Source: Gadus chalcogrammus (taxonomy: Eukaryota > Chordata > Actinopteri > Gadiformes > Gadidae). From it: a stretch of DNA of 64,000 nt. The notes below the pieces were generated by a model. It saw only the letters and a program-made list of their open reading frames with translations, did no database searches and was not told where the DNA came from. The DNA lies in contig NC_079418.1 in assembly GCF_026213295.1 (NCBI RefSeq), positions 7,770,806-7,834,805 of the forward strand. The letters run 5' to 3'. The position numbers and the translations under genes are program-made. Shown piece by piece: positions 50,315-61,945 of this stretch. Each line of letters starts with the position of its first letter. Position 1 is the stretch's first letter.

Positions 50315-52207
50315 AGGTCCCATGACATGAAAATCTCACTTTGGGAGGTTTTCTAACATAAATATGAGTTCCCCTAGCCTGCCTATGGTCCCCCAGTGGC
50401 TTAAAATTGCGTTTGGTGTAAAACTAGCACTAGCTGTTCTGCTCGCCTTCGAAAAAACGGAGGCTGAAGCGCGCTGATTTGGAATGTCTGTGCTCATGAC
50501 GTCATCAGGAATCTCAGCTCCTCCCCTTACTCTGCCTGGCCCGCCCAGAGACGTTGGCCCGCCAATGAGACTCGACCGTGCGAGCGCCACATGTGTGTGT
50601 GTGAATACACACACTGTAACGCAAGTGTTTCTTGTCGGTTCTTTGACGTGTCTTGTATTTCCACAACGAGACTGTCGTGGGGGTTATCTGAGCCATGGTT
50701 GAGAAGGAATTGGGGGAAAGGAACTTTGGTTTGACTCGCTGAAGTACATGAACTGCGACATGCCGCCGGTTGCCGCTTGGCACCATCGCCCGGCAGCGGG
50801 CAGATGACGCGGACAAAGTCGTTTGTGATTCATAATATCGTCTGGAGGCGCACACAATATGTTATATGATATAGATATCTATGTATTATATGATATTATT
50901 TAGATATAGAGCTCCAGGACTGTAACGCAAGTGTTGTACACTTCCTTGTTATTTGGATAACCGTTCTGCTGTTGGTGTGATGGCGCATAACACGTCGGAC
51001 TCTCGTCTCTGGTATTTCTACAACGAGACTCGTATTGGGGGTTATCTCAGCCAAGGTTGAGAATGAATTGGGGGGAAGGAACTTTGGCTTTGACTCCCTC
51101 ATGAACCACGACAAGGAGGAGAAAGGGATCTTTGCCGGGCAGCGCTTATGCACCTCCGCCTCCGGCGATGGTCCCTCAGCGGGGCTCAAGCGGGAGACAT
51201 TCGCCGCCAACAATCCCTTTCTCCTCCATGTCGTGGTTCATGTTCTTGAGGGAGTCAAAGCCAAAGTTCCTTCCCCCCAATTCATTCATTCGTGTTATGC
51301 GCCATCACACCAACAGCAGAACGGTTATCCAAATAACAAGGAAGTGTACAACACTTGCGTTACAGTCCTGGAGCTCTATATCTAAATAATATCATATGAT
51401 ACATAGATATCTATATCATATAACATATTGTGTGCGCCTCCAGACGATATTATGAATCACAAACGACTTTGTCGGGTTCTGCGACGTCTCTGGTTCTTCC
51501 ACTTTCACATCAACCTGAAGTCGACTGAACCGCGCGCTGCCGGCTGCCCGCTGCCGGGCGATGGTGCCTCGCGGCAACCGGCGGCATGTCGCAGTTCATG
51601 TACTTCAGCGAGTCAAACCAAAGTTCCTTTCCCCCAATTCCTTCTCAACCATGGCTCAGATAACCCCCACGACAGTCTCGTTGTGGAAATACAAGACACG
51701 TCAAAGAACCGACAAGAAACACTTGCGTTACAGTGTGTGTATTCACATTGATGTGGACGTTGAAGAACCAGGAACGTCGGAGAACCCAACGCGGCCGTTT
51801 GAGATTCATAATATCGGCTCACACAGCTTTTGGCCGTGATAATATATATTATATGATATAGATATCTGTGTAGGCTATATGATAATATTTAGATATAGAG
51901 CTCCAGGACTCCCGTGTGTTCTAGAATATTTACAGAACACGGCTAAAGGGTGTGCGCCTCGCCATTGCGATACATCCACTGTAAACAGAGCGCATGGTGG
52001 CTGCAAGCTGCTCAGGGCCACACCCCCACCCTCCTCCTTGACACGCCCACCGAAACAGCGCATTTGGGGGAAGCTCAATGTGCGACTGGCTCGGAGTGGC
52101 TGTAACTCTGCACCACGGCTGAATTTAGGGAACGTCTTTGAATACTGTGTTAGTTGCCCACTAATACCTATATTAAAGAATTCATAAAATAGCATGTCAT
52201 GGGACCT
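50315..52207. mobile_element. TTAA-target element formed as a long palindrome
   Basis: TTAA at 50311-50314 and 52208-52211. Ends AGGTCCCATGACATG and, inverted, the same. About 50540-51150 is the reverse complement of about 51195-51840, so most of the 1893 bases are two arms around a short spacer near 51170. Each arm holds the same frame with KPKFLPPNSFSTMAEITPN-like text, which recurs in fish repeats; it is not a gene. Confidence 0.82.
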
Positions 52208-53873
52208 TTAAGTAAACTGTACTAAACTGATCAGGAATAACATTGTGTGAGCAACATTACATGACAAAAGCAAACACCTGAAGAACCTGCCCCACAATTG
52301 GCTGTTCCTCATACCTTACTAAGACACATTTTCCAGTAAGACCCTGTTGAATATTCACACTTGCCTTGGCACTGCTCGTTCGAAAGCTTATCATGGTGGT
52401 TTTGTAGCATTGGCAGATGTCAGGCCGGCTACAGAAACAGGACAGCTCTCGATGCAGAATTGTCCCTGGTTCAGTTGACAGGATCTGGTGTATGCCCATA
52501 GTTCCCTTTACCAGGGGCACAACTTCAGGGACAGACTCATCATACTTCCTGATTTACTTGATGCCCGTCTCTCCTTCAAAAATCTGTAGAACTCCTCTGG
52601 GGTTTGAATGTCTACTCCCATGTTGACTGAAGAGTCAGCTATCCTTTTGACAGCACCCCCAACCCTATCTGGTGCACCTTTCCTGTGAGACTTCTCAGAG
52701 AAGTTCCAAGTGACCTGCTTGAATCCTGAAAGGAAGGGGATGGTGCTCAGCAGGTTAGTTATTTTTATTACGGTACTGGGTGACCGGTCCGTTGCTCATC
52801 ACGTGGAGAGTAGTAGGACGTGGGTTCCAGGGGTTGACACTAAGGTTTCAAAAGCACTTGCCCATCGGGCAAGTACAGGTCAGGATCAACTTGCCCGAAT
52901 GTAATGTTCACTTGCCCAAATTATAATCAGAATCGTGATCGGGCCACTTTTTGCCAGGCACCCGGCCTGGTTTTGGGGGGGCTCAGAAAAATCATCCTAG
53001 CTCAGACTGAAGCTGAATGTTAGCTTCCACACATGTTGTGTTTAAAAAATAACAAACTTCTCTTTGTTTACTTATTTATCGAGCGGTCACATCGTGCCAT
53101 GAAATGATTTCAGTCCACAGTTGCAACCTATTAAAGCTATCGCCAAGTTATATGCAGACCTGCATGATTTGATGCAAATGTACATAACTAAATTCTTCTT
53201 TCTTGCGCTGAAGAATACGTTTTCTGATTGAAGGCAATTTACCTATTTCCTAAGAAACCTTCTCTTATTATTCATTGATTGAAAGCACCATGTTTGGTTG
53301 CAAAATTTGGGCCAGATACTGGATAATCTGTTTATGGTGGTTTGATTTGATCAGAATCAACTTTGTGGACATAAATCACAAAGGTAATAGGCCTACTTCA
53401 TTTTTGGTTGTTAAAAGAAAAGGGGACGTTTCTTCTTAAGTTGTGATTTGCGAGTTTTAGTCACAGAATGATATGGTTTGGACTGTTGGAATAAGTGGAG
53501 GCTCAGCTTTCATGCAATATATACAGTAGTTTGTGAGGGTCCAATTTCGTGAAAAAGATCGCTATTGCTGTGTGCATGTGCACAGCTATGAAACCCAAAA
53601 CCGTGTTCTTGACTTTCCTTGATAATTTGCCTCAATCCAAAGTACTTCCAAACTGCACTCCTCCATCACTACTCCATTTAACTTCTACCTAAACCGTTCG
53701 CGAAGGTGCTGCACTTGAGATGCTAGCTGTGTTGGCTAACCTTTAGCGAATCACTGCCAGAGACCGCACTGCGAGTGAGTGACAGAAGGCGGGGCTATAT
53801 TCGCACTGAAGCGATGCGTGTCTGTTAACTCGCTTTCCGAGAGAAGAGAAGACGCGCTGATCAATTGCAAATA

Positions 53874-54497
53874 CCGTATTTTCCGGACTATAAGTCGCGG
53901 TTTTTTTGTAGTTTGGCTTGCCCTGCGACTTATATTTCGAAGCGACTTATATGCCAAAATTGTGCGTACATAATCTTCGGCCGCAAGATGGCACCGTCAT
54001 TCATTAGGCCTACAACTGAACGCTGCAAGCCTACTGCACCACCGAATAAATTATATTCTCGTCGTCATCGTCCTCAATGTCCTCCGGTTCAACCAAAGCT
54101 ACCCCAGCCTTAGCTGCAATGTTGTACAACATAGCTGTCACACATATCACAGCGCATGACTTGGCCGGCGAAAACTGGAGCCCTCCGCTGGACTTGTGAG
54201 CGCAACTTCCACCTCCCGATCGTGCGCTCAGGTTTAGGACCGCGGCGCATACCCGTCCGGTGGAATCCCGGTGTCACTGAATTCGGTATACTCTCAACTA
54301 CGAGTGGGACCGACACACCTATATTGCTATTGCAATTTTATTCAGTCTCTCCAGACTAAACGTTCTTGTTTAAATGTTTAAAAATAAATGCGACTTATAC
54401 ACCGATGCGACGTATATATGTTTTTTTCCTCGTCATGGAGCATTTTTTGACTGATGCGACTAATACTCGGGAGCGACGTATAGTCCGGAAAATACGG
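53874..54497 (-). mobile_element. pogo/Tigger-like MITE
   Basis: TA flanks (53872-53873, 54498-54499). Ends CCGTATTTTCCGGACTATAA and, inverted, the same. 'gcgacttata' motifs recur near the ends. A short - strand stretch near 54040-54110 gives acidic text like the tail of a pogo transposase. A different subfamily from 12735-15122. Confidence 0.85.
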
Positions 54498-54676
54498 TAC
54501 TTCTATTTTGTGTGGTTTTGCGGAACAAAAGGTTGTTCTGCAGTTTCTAAAAACATTTGAATAAATAGCTTTTATATTAACATCCACTTGTCCGTTTGGG
54601 CAACCAGAAAAAATCTAATTTTTTCTGGTTGCCCAAACATTTTTTTTACTTGCCCCGGGCAAGCGGGCAACCGTTA

Positions 54677-55526
54677 AGGTGCGGACATACCAAAAGCGTT
54701 ACCCGCGTACCACGCGTATAAAATCGGCAATTTTTCCATAGGGAAGCATTGGTTTACGCGCGTATGAGGCGCGTACATGCGTTACATGCGTATAAGCAAC
54801 ATTTTACTCGCGTTAGGGGCGTATGAGGCGCGTATATATACGCGCGTACGCGAGGAGTTCAAAAAATTGAACTTTTTACGCTCATACGCGTGATACTTAG
54901 CCGCAATAGCCAATCAGCGTGGAGCTTGTCCCGACGTCACTGGCAGAGAGTAGTGTCGCTTGCACAGAAGCATACGGCCGACATTTTTCTTTATTCTGGG
55001 TGGAAATAGTAACATAGTTACGCCATTAAATGCGTTTATGGAAACATTTCTAGCGAGAAATGTGCATTTTACTTTCATAATGTTCGCTCGGTGAATGTGA
55101 AGGATGTTTGGTTTGATAGTTATGACGAAGAGGGAACGCTCCGTTCACTTGCATGGACAGAGTCTCTGATTGCTAAGCAACCTCAACGTCTTGGCGGACT
55201 ATTTCTCTGCTGATCAACACTACGAATGCTGGAAACACACCATGTGAAGTTATTTAACCCGATTATTGTTATTTATCTCCGAGATTATTTAATCTAACCC
55301 GATCCAAGCTCTATCATCCACCCAAACACGGCGGCGTTTGGGTTTCCTTCCTCGGACTCCTAAATCCAGCGCAGCCACAGGCTGGGGGGGGGGGGGGAGT
55401 TTTGGGCGGTCTCATCTACGCGCGTATGTGTACGCGCGTATCTGACCATTTTTGACACAAAATGGTCAAGCAACATTTTAGCTGCGTTACGCGCGTACAT
55501 GGTACGCGCTTGGTGTGTTGGCACCT
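54677..55526. mobile_element. PIF/Harbinger-like MITE rich in CGCGTA
   Basis: TTA on both sides (54674-54676, 55527-55529). Ends AGGTGCGGACATACCAAAAG and, inverted, AGGTGCCAACACACCAAGCG. Many copies of CGCGTA/TACGCG occur near both ends, which makes the CpG density unusual. No coding region. It lies in the right end of the hAT 52829-55541. Confidence 0.75.
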
Positions 55527-55799
55527 TTAGTGTCAACCCCTGGGTTCCGATTGTCGATATTGTCGATTGTCACAGGCTCAAGGCTCATCATGCCGGAGGG
55601 ACCCAGAGATAGTGGCAAAGGATTGCACTCCATCTGAGGAGTAGGCAACACAGGAGTGTACAGTGGCCTGCCTTCTGTTTCCTCAAAAGTGGAAAGCCTG
55701 CACTAGGGATGTCCCGATCCAGCTTTTTGCACTTCCGATCCGATACCGATATTGTAGCTTTTAGCATCGGCCGATACCGATACCGGCCGATCCAAGCAT

Positions 55800-56566
55800 T
55801 AGGGGTGTAACGATACATCGATGTAGATCGATACATCGATTGATTGGCGAACGATCCAGCTGCATCGATGCAACGCCCAAACATCCATGCATATCGCTGT
55901 ATTACACGCTTTTATTATTATATATCTCCTTTCGCGGGTGTTTGTGAAACTATTTCTGCGCAAAGCGCCAAGCCGCTCGTATCCATTCACCGGTTAAGCA
56001 ACAGCGAGCACATGTGTGAGCGCGAGGATGTCTAGTTTCGTTTTGTGTTGCCAGATTGGGCATACGTCCCGTTTTTCCAGCCTAACGTGATTAATAGTAG
56101 CCAAATCGGGCTGAAAAATGTGCCCAATCTGGCAACACGGACGGCTTATCTTTACAGCCAAGATGATTCCGAGGGATATTTTGTTTTTAGAAGAAAACTA
56201 TCCACACAGATCGGTTGGGAATGGTCTACGTTCAAAATGAAAGATCATTACAGGTTCTTTAATTTAAGCCATAAATAAAGTGGCACTTTATTATTTGTAT
56301 TAAAAATGGATTGTTTTTGTTTTAAATATCCGGAAGAGCAAAGAAATAAAATGATGAAATTATAATTAAGTTGATGTGAGTTGATGTGATTGTAAGAGGT
56401 TGTGTTAAATGGGCATATGATATCGTCTCATATCGATCGCATGCCCCTGAATCAAATCGTATCGTATCGTATCGCGGCAGACTTTTGATATCGGCAAATA
56501 TCGTATCGTTGTCCAATGAATCGATATAATATCGTATCGTGATGAAACCAGAGATTTACACCCCTA
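55800..56566. mobile_element. hAT MITE, copy A
   Basis: CCAAGCAT on both sides (55792-55799, 56567-56574). Starts TAGGGGTGTAACGATACATC and ends ...GATTTACACCCCTA. Nearly identical to 41286-42077. Confidence 0.92.
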
Positions 56567-56834
56567 CCAAGCATGTATTAAAGATTAAAGATAATTACTT
56601 ATTTTGTTGTACTACTCATGTTGAAAAGGGTTTTACTCTTAAGAATAACTAGCCAACTTAATTAGGTTAGTTTGAATAATCAACAATAGTTGGTAATGAG
56701 AAGCTGACCTGTTTATTCAGGGTTAAATAAACACAAAATAGACAAAATAATAAATAGTCAAATTACCACACACACACTGAATTGGCATCAGTGCTCTGCT
56801 CTTGACCATCTTTGTGTATCTGGGGGATAGTCTT

Positions 56835-57236
56835 CTAAACGATGTAATGGCGGCTGGGCATATTGTACCGTGGTTCTAGGTGTTCGATGGTGCGTCTAAA
56901 CCCGACTTTACTCACGAGAGATAGTGGCTCGTCATCCAGTATTATTTCCTCGGCAATAACTCTTGTTATTCCCTGGGCTTTGGCACTGTTTTGTGGCAGT
57001 TTGTCACACTTTGCAAACGTTTCTGCCAGTGTTGGTTGTGTAGGACCTTTCCTTTTCTTGTCTTCGGTTTTCTTTAGAAACGCTTCATGTTGTTTTTGGT
57101 GGTATTTCGCTAAATGCTTGATCAGGTTGGTCGTATTAAAATGTCTTACTGCTTTACCAGCACGCTTGACTTTGTTGTGGCAAGTATTGCACTCCGCCTG
57201 TTCGTCTTTTTCGTTTTTTGGGTAAAATAATCCCAC
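56835..57236 (-). pseudogene. hAT transposase N-terminus (BED finger, ZBED4-like)
   Basis: 133 residues: AECNTCHNKVKRAGKAVRHF, NTTNLIKHLAKYHQKQHEAF (C-x2-C ... H-x4-H, a BED zinc finger), then ITRVIAEEIILDDEPLSLVS, KVGFRRTIEHLEPRYNMPSR, the conserved hAT segment after the finger. It stops just before the catalytic core (first Asp) and is truncated by internal deletion. Confidence 0.85.
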
Positions 57237-58778
57237 ACAGCTGACATTTTTATCGATAACTTTAAATCCTTAGTGGGACATGCACAGACAAGTGGGATGC
57301 TGGACAGGTCACTAGGTGTGCGCTTGGTGTGCTGAACAACGCAGACCGGATTTGGGGGGAAAAGCTGAAAAAAACTGGAATGGATTACCTACATTGGTGC
57401 GCTCGAAAACACGGACCGGAGTTTTGAAAACAAACTGGATCGGGAGTCCGGATCGGGATTTTCCTGTGTAGGCCGATCCGATATTGATATGCATTTTTTT
57501 GCTAATATCGGCGGCCGATCCGATCCAAATATCGGATCGGGACATCCCTAGCCTGCACTTCTCTGTTGAGTTTGCAACCGAAATTTTCTGCAAAATCAAT
57601 ATGCACAACTATCTCATCATCTCTAAGGCTTTCTTTTAATGCCCTGCACTCTTTGGCCTGGTGGAGCCAATTAAAATGGTGCTTTGCAAGGCCATCAAGC
57701 TTTCGGTTGAAAAGCTCCAACATTTCAGATGATTTACCATTTTGTGTCTCCTTCACAAAGTTTGTGAATGTCCTTTTCTCCTCTGTGACCGGTTTTCTCA
57801 CCCACTGAGACCACACCACCATCTCCTCTGTCTGGGGTTGTGAAACTTCAACCTCATTATAGCAGCATTTTGCACAGCTTCTGTACAGGCCTTGTTGTCT
57901 GGATTGCAAACAATTGCAGGCATCAGCTCAGAAACACCGGATGTTTTCAGAATACCTTTCTGCTGCAGTTTTTCAGACAAGAGTTTCACATTTTCATGGT
58001 CCATGCAGGTACATGTGTTCCTGTCGGATGCTTTTGGCCGAGTCACATAGCAAGGACAATATCTGACAAATTGTCTGTAAGAGAGCATGCGTTGCCTCTC
58101 CATTTCAGAATTATATGAGATACGGAGTTCCGCTAGGGGTAACAAGAACACGCCTCTGCTGTTTGTTTTTGTTCTTTGTCACTGTAACTTGTTCTCATCA
58201 CGACAGAGGAACTCAACAACTGTTTCTTTCCTTTCTAGAGCCAGTTTTTTTGCACCCCGTTTTCCTTGAGTTGTAAATTTAACTTTTCCTGACTCCTGTT
58301 GAACAGAGCCAGAACTGGCTCTGTTCTGTCTTTATCTTTCTAGGCTTTTTCGAAATCTTTATTTTTCTTGAATAGCAGCTTCCATTTCCCTTTTCATCCT
58401 GTTCATATCACGGCGCAACTTTGCTCTCTCTTTGGCATCTAAAGCTGCTTGCTCTCAATGGTGTGGAAGATGCTCTTGGTTGCTGATCATCTAAAATGTT
58501 CTCTGCATTAATGTTAGGGGGGTCAGGCTGAAGTTGTGCTATTGGTGATGGATCCACTGGCTCACTCGTTTTTTACGAGGAAGAGCCATCTCGGCAACTT
58601 TGTTTTTACGAGGAAGCGCAACCTCGGCAACTTGACTTTTACGAGTTAGCGCAAACTCGGCAACTTTAATTTTACGATGAAGCGTGACCTCGGCAGCAGA
58701 CCCCAGGTCTACTGCAGTCAGCCCTCTTTCAGCACAGCGCCGCTTGGCTGCCTTAGACTGCTTGCTTCGACGCGGCAT

Positions 58779-59298
58779 CTACAACGAAACACATAAGTCA
58801 GATTTTAGCATAATATAGTTATAGAGAGCAACCATTCATAAGCCCCCCCCCCCCAGAGATGGCACACACACACACGCATATATATACACACACATACATA
58901 TATCCATACACAGACACATTTTTATTACCATACATTTTACAACAGCAGCTGTAAACATGTGAAATGCCTGCATTCTTTTGGCCTATTCGTTTCAAGAGGC
59001 ATGCACCCATGTCAACAGACTGTCATGGTTGTTATCATATACATAATAAGAGCAGACACCACATTGCCCGCTGGGCGCAGGAAATGCGGCCGCCATCTTG
59101 GACCACTCATATTTCAAATACAATTGCAAACACGGCTGGGGCAGATGATTATTTATCAGGAAGAGACACTTTAGCATTGATAACCATCACTCTGACTTGT
59201 TGTTAGTGGTTGTGTCAGTGTTTCACAACATAACGCTCCACCACATTGCCGAACAATCCTCTTTCAGGGGTTTCAGGTCATACTAAAACTTTCATCTA
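58779..59298. other. No gene seen; short C and CA tracts
   Basis: A C run at 58847-58855, (CA)n-like text at 58864-58920 and ordinary DNA after it. Confidence 0.45.

Positions 59299-59365
<67 letters not shown>
59299..59365. repeat. (TA)n microsatellite
   Basis: Pure TA dinucleotide run of about 67 bases. Confidence 0.92.
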
Positions 59366-59368
<3 letters not shown>

Positions 59369-60104
59369 TGGTGGGCATAGATTATTTTTTTTAATCTAGA
59401 TTAATTCCAAAATTAATCTACATTAAAATGGCAAACGCCAAATCTGTTTGTTTACCTTGACAGCAGTCAATTATACTTGGCAATGGTGAATTATCAAATA
59501 TAATTCACCGCCGGAAGCTGTGAAGTGCCCATGCAAGTGAACAGAGCATAAACAAAAATAATTGACAGCTGAACGTTGGGAAGGCCCATGCAAGTGAATT
59601 GAGCAGTCTACAGCATTGAGAAGAGCCGTGTAATAATCCTTAATAATGTAAGGTTTAGAAGATAAATATTAGAACGTTGTAAAATAAATTATTATAATTT
59701 ATATTGGAGGTAATTTGCTAGAAATGTATTTAAAATGTTTAGTCAGTTAATCATTTAAATATTTATGTTACACAATAATTACTTGCATATTTACATGTTC
59801 ACATTAACAGTCAGGATATTCTGTTGAATCTGCCTCTGTGATTCCCTCACATTTACCTCAGTCTAAATTCTAGCTTCTGATTGGTTAGCTCAGTCACGTG
59901 ATGGGTCCGAATAAGGAAGTGTGGTGGTTGTGAGTTGAAAAGTAAAGTACTGCTTGAGAAAGTCATCCGACCGTCTCCCTGCTGTTTATTCTCATAAAGA
60001 ATGATCCACCAACACATATCGAACCCTCACGTTACAATAATTCCACTCAAGATTTGTTTTTTTTACAAGTGGTGGGTACAAAAAAAAGTTTCTTTAACTT
60101 ATTA
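59366..60104. mobile_element. hAT left-end fragment and unassigned AT-rich DNA
   Basis: TAGTGGTGGGCATAGATTAT followed by 'tttaatctagattaa' is a hAT-type left end adjoining the TA run. No matching right end was found in the window. The remaining 600 bases show a partial duplicate ('gcccatgcaagtgaa' near 59527 and 59583) and no gene. Confidence 0.4.
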
Positions 60105-60380
60105 AAATAGCTGACTTTGCATCCCCTATCTGTTTCTCCTTCTTTATCATATATGTAGTGTGTGATTTGGAAAGCACCTATCATAACCTACATTTTTCTC
60201 CTCTTTTACCAGGGTAGTCACATTGAGAAAAAAACAAGTATTTTACAACAAAACCAACAAAAGAAGCACCTAGCTAAAACACATAAAAACAGAATAACAA
60301 AATGTAAGAGTATAAACATAATTAACAAAACAGACAACATATGCAGGCTATAAAAGACAACCTAGACACTATTCACATTG
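60105..60380 (+). repeat. Direct repeat unit 1
   Basis: Begins AAAATAGCTGACTTTGCATC, contains GGTAGTCACATTGAGA and ends near AAAGACAACCTAGACACTAT. It is about three quarters identical, same orientation, to 62690-62985. Between them lies the ZBED1-like hAT. Confidence 0.75.
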
Positions 60381-60435
60381 GTTTTGTCTGTATTTAATTT
60401 AAACAGCACTTTATTGAAATTAATTATATCAAATA

Positions 60436-61945
60436 TTAAAAGTGAAATGCCTGAACAGTCTGTGAACTGTCTTCCGGAATTCTCTCAGTCAGGCTGTTGA
60501 AAATTGTGGCTTTGGTGGCCTCATCCAGGAAAGGTAGGGATTTGAACCGAGGGTCAAGTGCAGTGCTCGCATGGAGAAACTCAGTTAGTGCCCTATCTGT
60601 TTCTGGGTAGCGGTCCTCAAAATCAGTTGCAATGGCAGTTTTGATTTCTTTAACTATTGCTGAGTCAGAGCCGCTGTGCTTCATTGAGGCCAGGATTCTG
60701 TGTTTCAATGGGAGAATCATTGATATTGTCGGCATCTGATCCGTGCTCATGAGGGTAGTGATCGTTTTGAGGGGTTTGAGCACCTGGACGACGTCCTCTG
60801 CCAGTTTAATGTCAGCATCAGAGAGTGACGATGTCCTTTATGTTTTTCTTCACACTCCTGTCCGTGAAGGCTGAGAAAACGGCAGCCTGCTGCTCAAGAT
60901 AGCGCTCAAGCATATCGTGGCTTGAGTTCCAACTAGTAGATACATCCTGGACCAGCTTGTGTGAGGGCAACTTCAGCCTCTTCTGCTTTTCCTTTAACAC
61001 AGCTGCAGCTGTTGTGCTTTTGTGAAAAAAAGTGACAACTTTTCTGACTCTACCGAGGAGTCGGGACATCTGGTTAACGGCCATTCCTCTCTGCGCACCT
61101 AGATTGACTGTGTGGGCAAAGCACCGAATATGTGGGGAAAATCCGGCTGCTACGACAGCATTGGCAACATTTCTTGCGTTGTCAGTTGTCACGGGAATGG
61201 GGACGTCTGATCCGTTGATTTTCCATTCTGCCATAGCCTGTCTCAAGATTTCGGTCAAGTGCTCACTTGTGTGACTCTCTAACACTGCCCGTGTTTGAAG
61301 GACAGGGTTTGCGATTTTCCATTGGTCCGTGATATAATGTGCAGTTATGGTTAAATAACTGTCCGTGGCACGGGACGTCCACCCATCGGTGGTGATTGCG
61401 ATCCAGTCAGTGCTTCTCAATTCTTCTTCTAACCTAGATTTTTCTTCTTTTAGGAGTTTTGGAAGCACATTTTCAGAGAAATGGGCCCGACTTGGCATTT
61501 CATAGCGGGGCTCGAGCAGACGTAGTAAATTTCTGAAGCCCACGTTCTCGACCACAGAAAAGGGACGCATATCCAGAGCCATAAATAGTCCAATTGCCCT
61601 TGTTATCTTTTGTGCGCGGTCCGAATTAATTGGCAACTTTTTTTTGAATATATTCGTCAGAGTAGACTGCTGTTGCTGCGGGTGTTTCTTGGCTCCACTT
61701 AAGCTAATTTCAGGATGGTGCCTTTGCATGTGCATTTGCATGTTGGAAGTGTTCCCCATCACTTGAGGAAGCGTCTTAAAACACTTACGGCAAATGGTAC
61801 GAGTCTTGTCGACAATACGATTGCCATCCTTATCTTCAATCGGGTAGCCGAAATGCTGCCATACTGCTGACCTTAATGTGCTCGGAGGGTCAGCAATTTC
61901 ACGGCTATCTGAACTAGCCATTGCTCCTCTGTGGGTCTCACTCAC
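60436..61945 (-). pseudogene. hAT transposase, ZBED1-like, nearly complete
   Basis: The - strand ATG at 61945 opens 375 residues. A BED finger comes first (SAVWQHFGYPIEDKDGNRIV, TICRKCFKTLPQ, MQMHMQRHHPE). Then come KITRAIGLFMALDMRPFSVV, ENVGFRNLLRLLEPRYEMPS, the catalytic core WIAITTDGWTSRATDSYLTI (first Asp), VTTDNARNVANAV (second Asp) and HIRCFAHTVNLGAQ (conserved C-x2-H). A 2-base loss in a CT run at about 60834 shifts the frame. It resumes as LSDADIKLAEDVVQVLKPLK, MSTDQMPTISMILPLKHRIL and STALDPRFKSLPFLD. It ends at FHF-stop (60436) before the C-terminal dimerisation block. ZBED1 is the human domesticated relative. Confidence 0.9.

Larger units (their letters stand above)
52829..55541. 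mobile_element. hAT-type element with nested pogo and Harbinger MITEs
   Basis: GGGTTCC on both sides (52822-52828, 55542-55548). Ends AGGGGTTGACACTAA and, inverted, AGGGGTTGACACTAA. Subterminal motifs TTGCCC/GGGCAA recur at both ends (52860-52920, 54590-54670). No transposase of its own seen. Contains 53874-54497 and 54677-55526. It splits the - strand gene at 52257-58778. Confidence 0.75.
55704..57550 (-). mobile_element. hAT element with TAGGGATGTCCCGATC ends
   Basis: GCCTGCAC on both sides (55696-55703, 57551-57558). Ends TAGGGATGTCCCGATCC and, inverted, TAGGGATGTCCCGATCCG, with 'gccgatccga' motifs. It contains a BED-finger ORF (56835-57236) and a nested hAT (55800-56566). It splits the gene at 52257-58778. 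Confidence 0.92.
52257..58778 (-). pseudogene. Uncharacterised multicopy fish gene family, split by two hATs
   Basis: - strand order: 58778-58540 (basic N-terminus MPRRSKQSKAAKRRCAERGL plus four near-repeats of KVAEMALPRK); 58490-58370 (RERAKLRRDMNRMKREMEAA, coiled coil); 58150-57559 (FVRYCPCYVTRPKASDRNTC, CTCMDHENVKLLSEKL, YRSCAKCCYNEVEVSQPQTE, EEIVVHIDFAENFGCKL-type text); 55703-55549 (QKATVHSCVAYSSDG, FATISGSLRHDE); 52821-52257 (LHVMSNGPVTQYRNK, VTWNFSEKSHRKGAPDRVGG, then ILHRELSCFCSRPDICQCYK and GKCVLVRYEEQPIVGQVLQV). The pieces join once two hATs are removed. I recognise the pattern as a repeated uncharacterised protein of fish and invertebrates. Conserved Asp residues could be a nuclease/transposase centre, which is a guess. 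Several frameshifts and stops make it dead. Confidence 0.7.

Noticed and set aside
50336..51839. Several open frames sharing PKFLPPNSFSTMAEITPN-like text as a gene family
   Set aside because: They are mirror copies within a palindromic transposon and have no conserved start, domain or codon bias.
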